In this document: positions 4,657 to 5,784 of the stretch, piece by piece
How the letters are laid out: every line of letters begins with the position of its first letter
How positions within the stretch are numbered: position 1 is the stretch's first letter
Assembly (NCBI GenBank): GCA_004525355.1
Contig: SPCK01000150.1
Span: 1 to 5,784, forward strand
Direction: 5' to 3'
Length of the DNA: 5,784 nt
From: Spirochaetales bacterium
GTDB lineage: Bacteria; Spirochaetota; Spirochaetia; Treponematales; UBA12059
Notes under the pieces: generated by a model
Told to the model about the DNA's origin: nothing
Databases searched by the model: none
The model's input: only the letters and a program-made list of their open reading frames with translations
Program-made: the position numbers and the translations under genes

Positions 4657-5784
4657 ATGAGTCATATTCATTCCGCGCTGAAAGAAGCCGCCAATAGAAA
4701 ACCCCTCGCGATTGATGGTCTGTACCTGACACACGGCGAGGAAAGTTTCGGGAATCCGCCCTGGGCTGACGCCTCGGCCCGCTTCCTGGTCGCGCGCCTT
4801 TCTCCGTTTCGCGACGTCGAGCGATCAAGCCCACACGCCTTCCTGTACCGGGAACTGCGCGACGCAATGCCCGATGCCTATATCGATTTCAGTTTCTTTC
4901 CGCAGGGGCGCGATAGAACGACACTTTCGGAATTGGGCGTTCCATTCCTTCACGGCGTAGCTTCCGCGCGTGGAGGATCGGATTTTGATGTCGTCCTCAT
5001 TTCGAACGCATATACGCTGGAGTTGGTCAACCTGCCGACATTACTGGTCAATTCCGGTTTCGCGCTCTCGAGGAAGGAAAGGGCTCGCCATTGCCAGCCG
5101 CTGATCGTGTTGGGTGGATCCAACGCGTTCGCCAGCGCCGCCCTTCATGAGGATCCGCGTGGAGGGAAGGGCGATTCATTTGTCGACGCCGTGTATTTCG
5201 GTGAGGGCGAGGGCTCGGTCGGTCGATTGGGCGCCGCCCTGGCTGCGATCCATGTCGGGACTGAACGTGATCGTGAATGTGCTCTCGAGAAAATCGCTGA
5301 CGATTTCAATGGATTCTGGCCGACTCATGCCATTCGTGCCATTACACAGGGCAGGGCAACGGGACCAGCCTTCCCTGAAAGCCCACCCCCGGTCCTGTCC
5401 GGCGAGGAAGCGGGCACGGTGCGACTGGAGATCACGTTCGGCTGTCCTGGATTCTGCTCGTTCTGCTTTGAAGGATGGGAGCGCAAGCCGTATCGCGAGC
5501 GAAGTTTTGACGACATCATGGCCGAGGCTCGACGGTTGAAGCGGTGGACTGGCGCCGATACCGTCGAGGTGGCCAGCTATAACTTCAATGCGCACGAGCG
5601 CGTCGTGGATCTGATTTGCGAACTCAATACGGTATTCAATCGTGTAAACTTCATGAGTCAGCGGGCGGATATCCTGGCGGATACCCCTGGACTGATTCCC
5701 ATGGAAATCGCGGCGGAAAAGCGATCATTCACGATCGGCGTAGAAGGAATTTCCCGTAGGGCGAGAGCATATTTCAACAAGGAA
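4657..5784 (+). CDS. Radical SAM protein with N-terminal B12-binding-like region (3' partial)
   Basis: The frame is open from ATG 4657 to the window edge, giving 376 residues. The N-terminal part (about 90-190) looks like the Rossmann-type B12-binding domain of class B radical SAM enzymes: a strand DFDVVLISNAYT (109-120), LIVLGGSNAF (149-158) and VDAVYFGEGEG (176-186). I see no DxHxxG cobalamin motif, which is common in this class. The radical SAM core begins at VRLEITFGCPGFCSFCFEGW (255-274), with the cluster-binding CxxxCxxC cysteines C263, C267 and C270. The motif GVEG (361-364) followed by ARAYFNK resembles the EAGS...NK region of large uncharacterised radical SAM proteins such as the TIGR03960 type. 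It is an iron-sulfur, S-adenosylmethionine-dependent enzyme whose reaction cannot be told from here. No Shine-Dalgarno precedes ATG 4657. The only in-frame alternative after the upstream stop is GTG 4582, whose extra residues look non-coding. Confidence 0.88.
   Translation, partial: MSHIHSALKEAANRKPLAIDGLYLTHGEESFGNPPWADASARFLVARLSPFRDVERSSPHAFLYRELRDAMPDAYIDFSFFPQGRDRTTLSELGVPFLHGVASARGGSDFDVVLISNAYTLELVNLPTLLVNSGFALSRKERARHCQPLIVLGGSNAFASAALHEDPRGGKGDSFVDAVYFGEGEGSVGRLGAALAAIHVGTERDRECALEKIADDFNGFWPTHAIRAITQGRATGPAFPESPPPVLSGEEAGTVRLEITFGCPGFCSFCFEGWERKPYRERSFDDIMAEARRLKRWTGADTVEVASYNFNAHERVVDLICELNTVFNRVNFMSQRADILADTPGLIPMEIAAEKRSFTIGVEGISRRARAYFNKE

Noticed and set aside
4129..4734. Minus-strand open frame of 201 codons over the cyclic-nucleotide-domain gene and the following gap
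   Set aside because: It is antisense to a clear domain protein and shows no recognisable motif; a mirror of the GC-rich coding frame is the simplest cause.
5114..5595. Open frames on both strands inside the radical SAM gene
   Set aside because: The radical SAM frame is continuous through here with the CxxxCxxC motif; the others have no family features.

Overview
The window is moderately GC-rich bacterial chromosome. It holds the 3' part of an ABC-transporter operon, a decayed stretch of about 0.8 kb, and a second gene pair that runs off the right edge. No rRNA, tRNA, CRISPR array, insertion sequence or phage gene was seen. The content (a BMP/Pnr/Nup-type nucleoside importer, an HD-GYP remnant, a stand-alone cyclic-nucleotide-binding domain and a B12-type radical SAM protein) would fit a free-living spirochaete or a similar lineage. 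This is a weak inference from gene types only, with no marker gene to confirm it.

Region 1 (1-3297, +) is a tight operon. It contains the C-terminal part of a double ATP-binding subunit (1-1077) and two different inner-membrane permeases (1079-2344 and 2341-3297). The junctions are 1 nt apart and a 4-nt ATGA overlap, each with a clear ribosome binding site. One ATPase plus two non-identical permeases of the BPD_transp_2 type is the layout of nucleoside importers such as NupOPQ and PnrCDE. The substrate-binding lipoprotein is not in the window and would be expected upstream.

Region 2 (3298-4098) has no intact, recognisable gene. It holds a long AT-rich perfect hairpin without a U-run (about 3327-3359) and a strong plus-strand intrinsic terminator (3504-3530). 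On the minus strand lie the GYP-motif end of an HD-GYP phosphodiesterase, cut off at both ends, and an overlapping small ORF with a plausible ribosome binding site (3955 down to 3638). The likeliest reading is one minus-strand signalling gene that lost its catalytic core and its C-terminus.

Region 3 (4099-5784, +) holds a 158-residue protein that is essentially one cyclic-nucleotide-binding domain with no DNA-binding domain. It is followed, after 81 nt and in the same frame, by the first 376 residues of a radical SAM protein with an N-terminal B12-binding-like region. The latter is open at the right edge. The cyclic-nucleotide domain lacks the usual phosphate-binding arginine, so its ligand is in doubt. 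The pairing of these two genes is the least explained part of the window.
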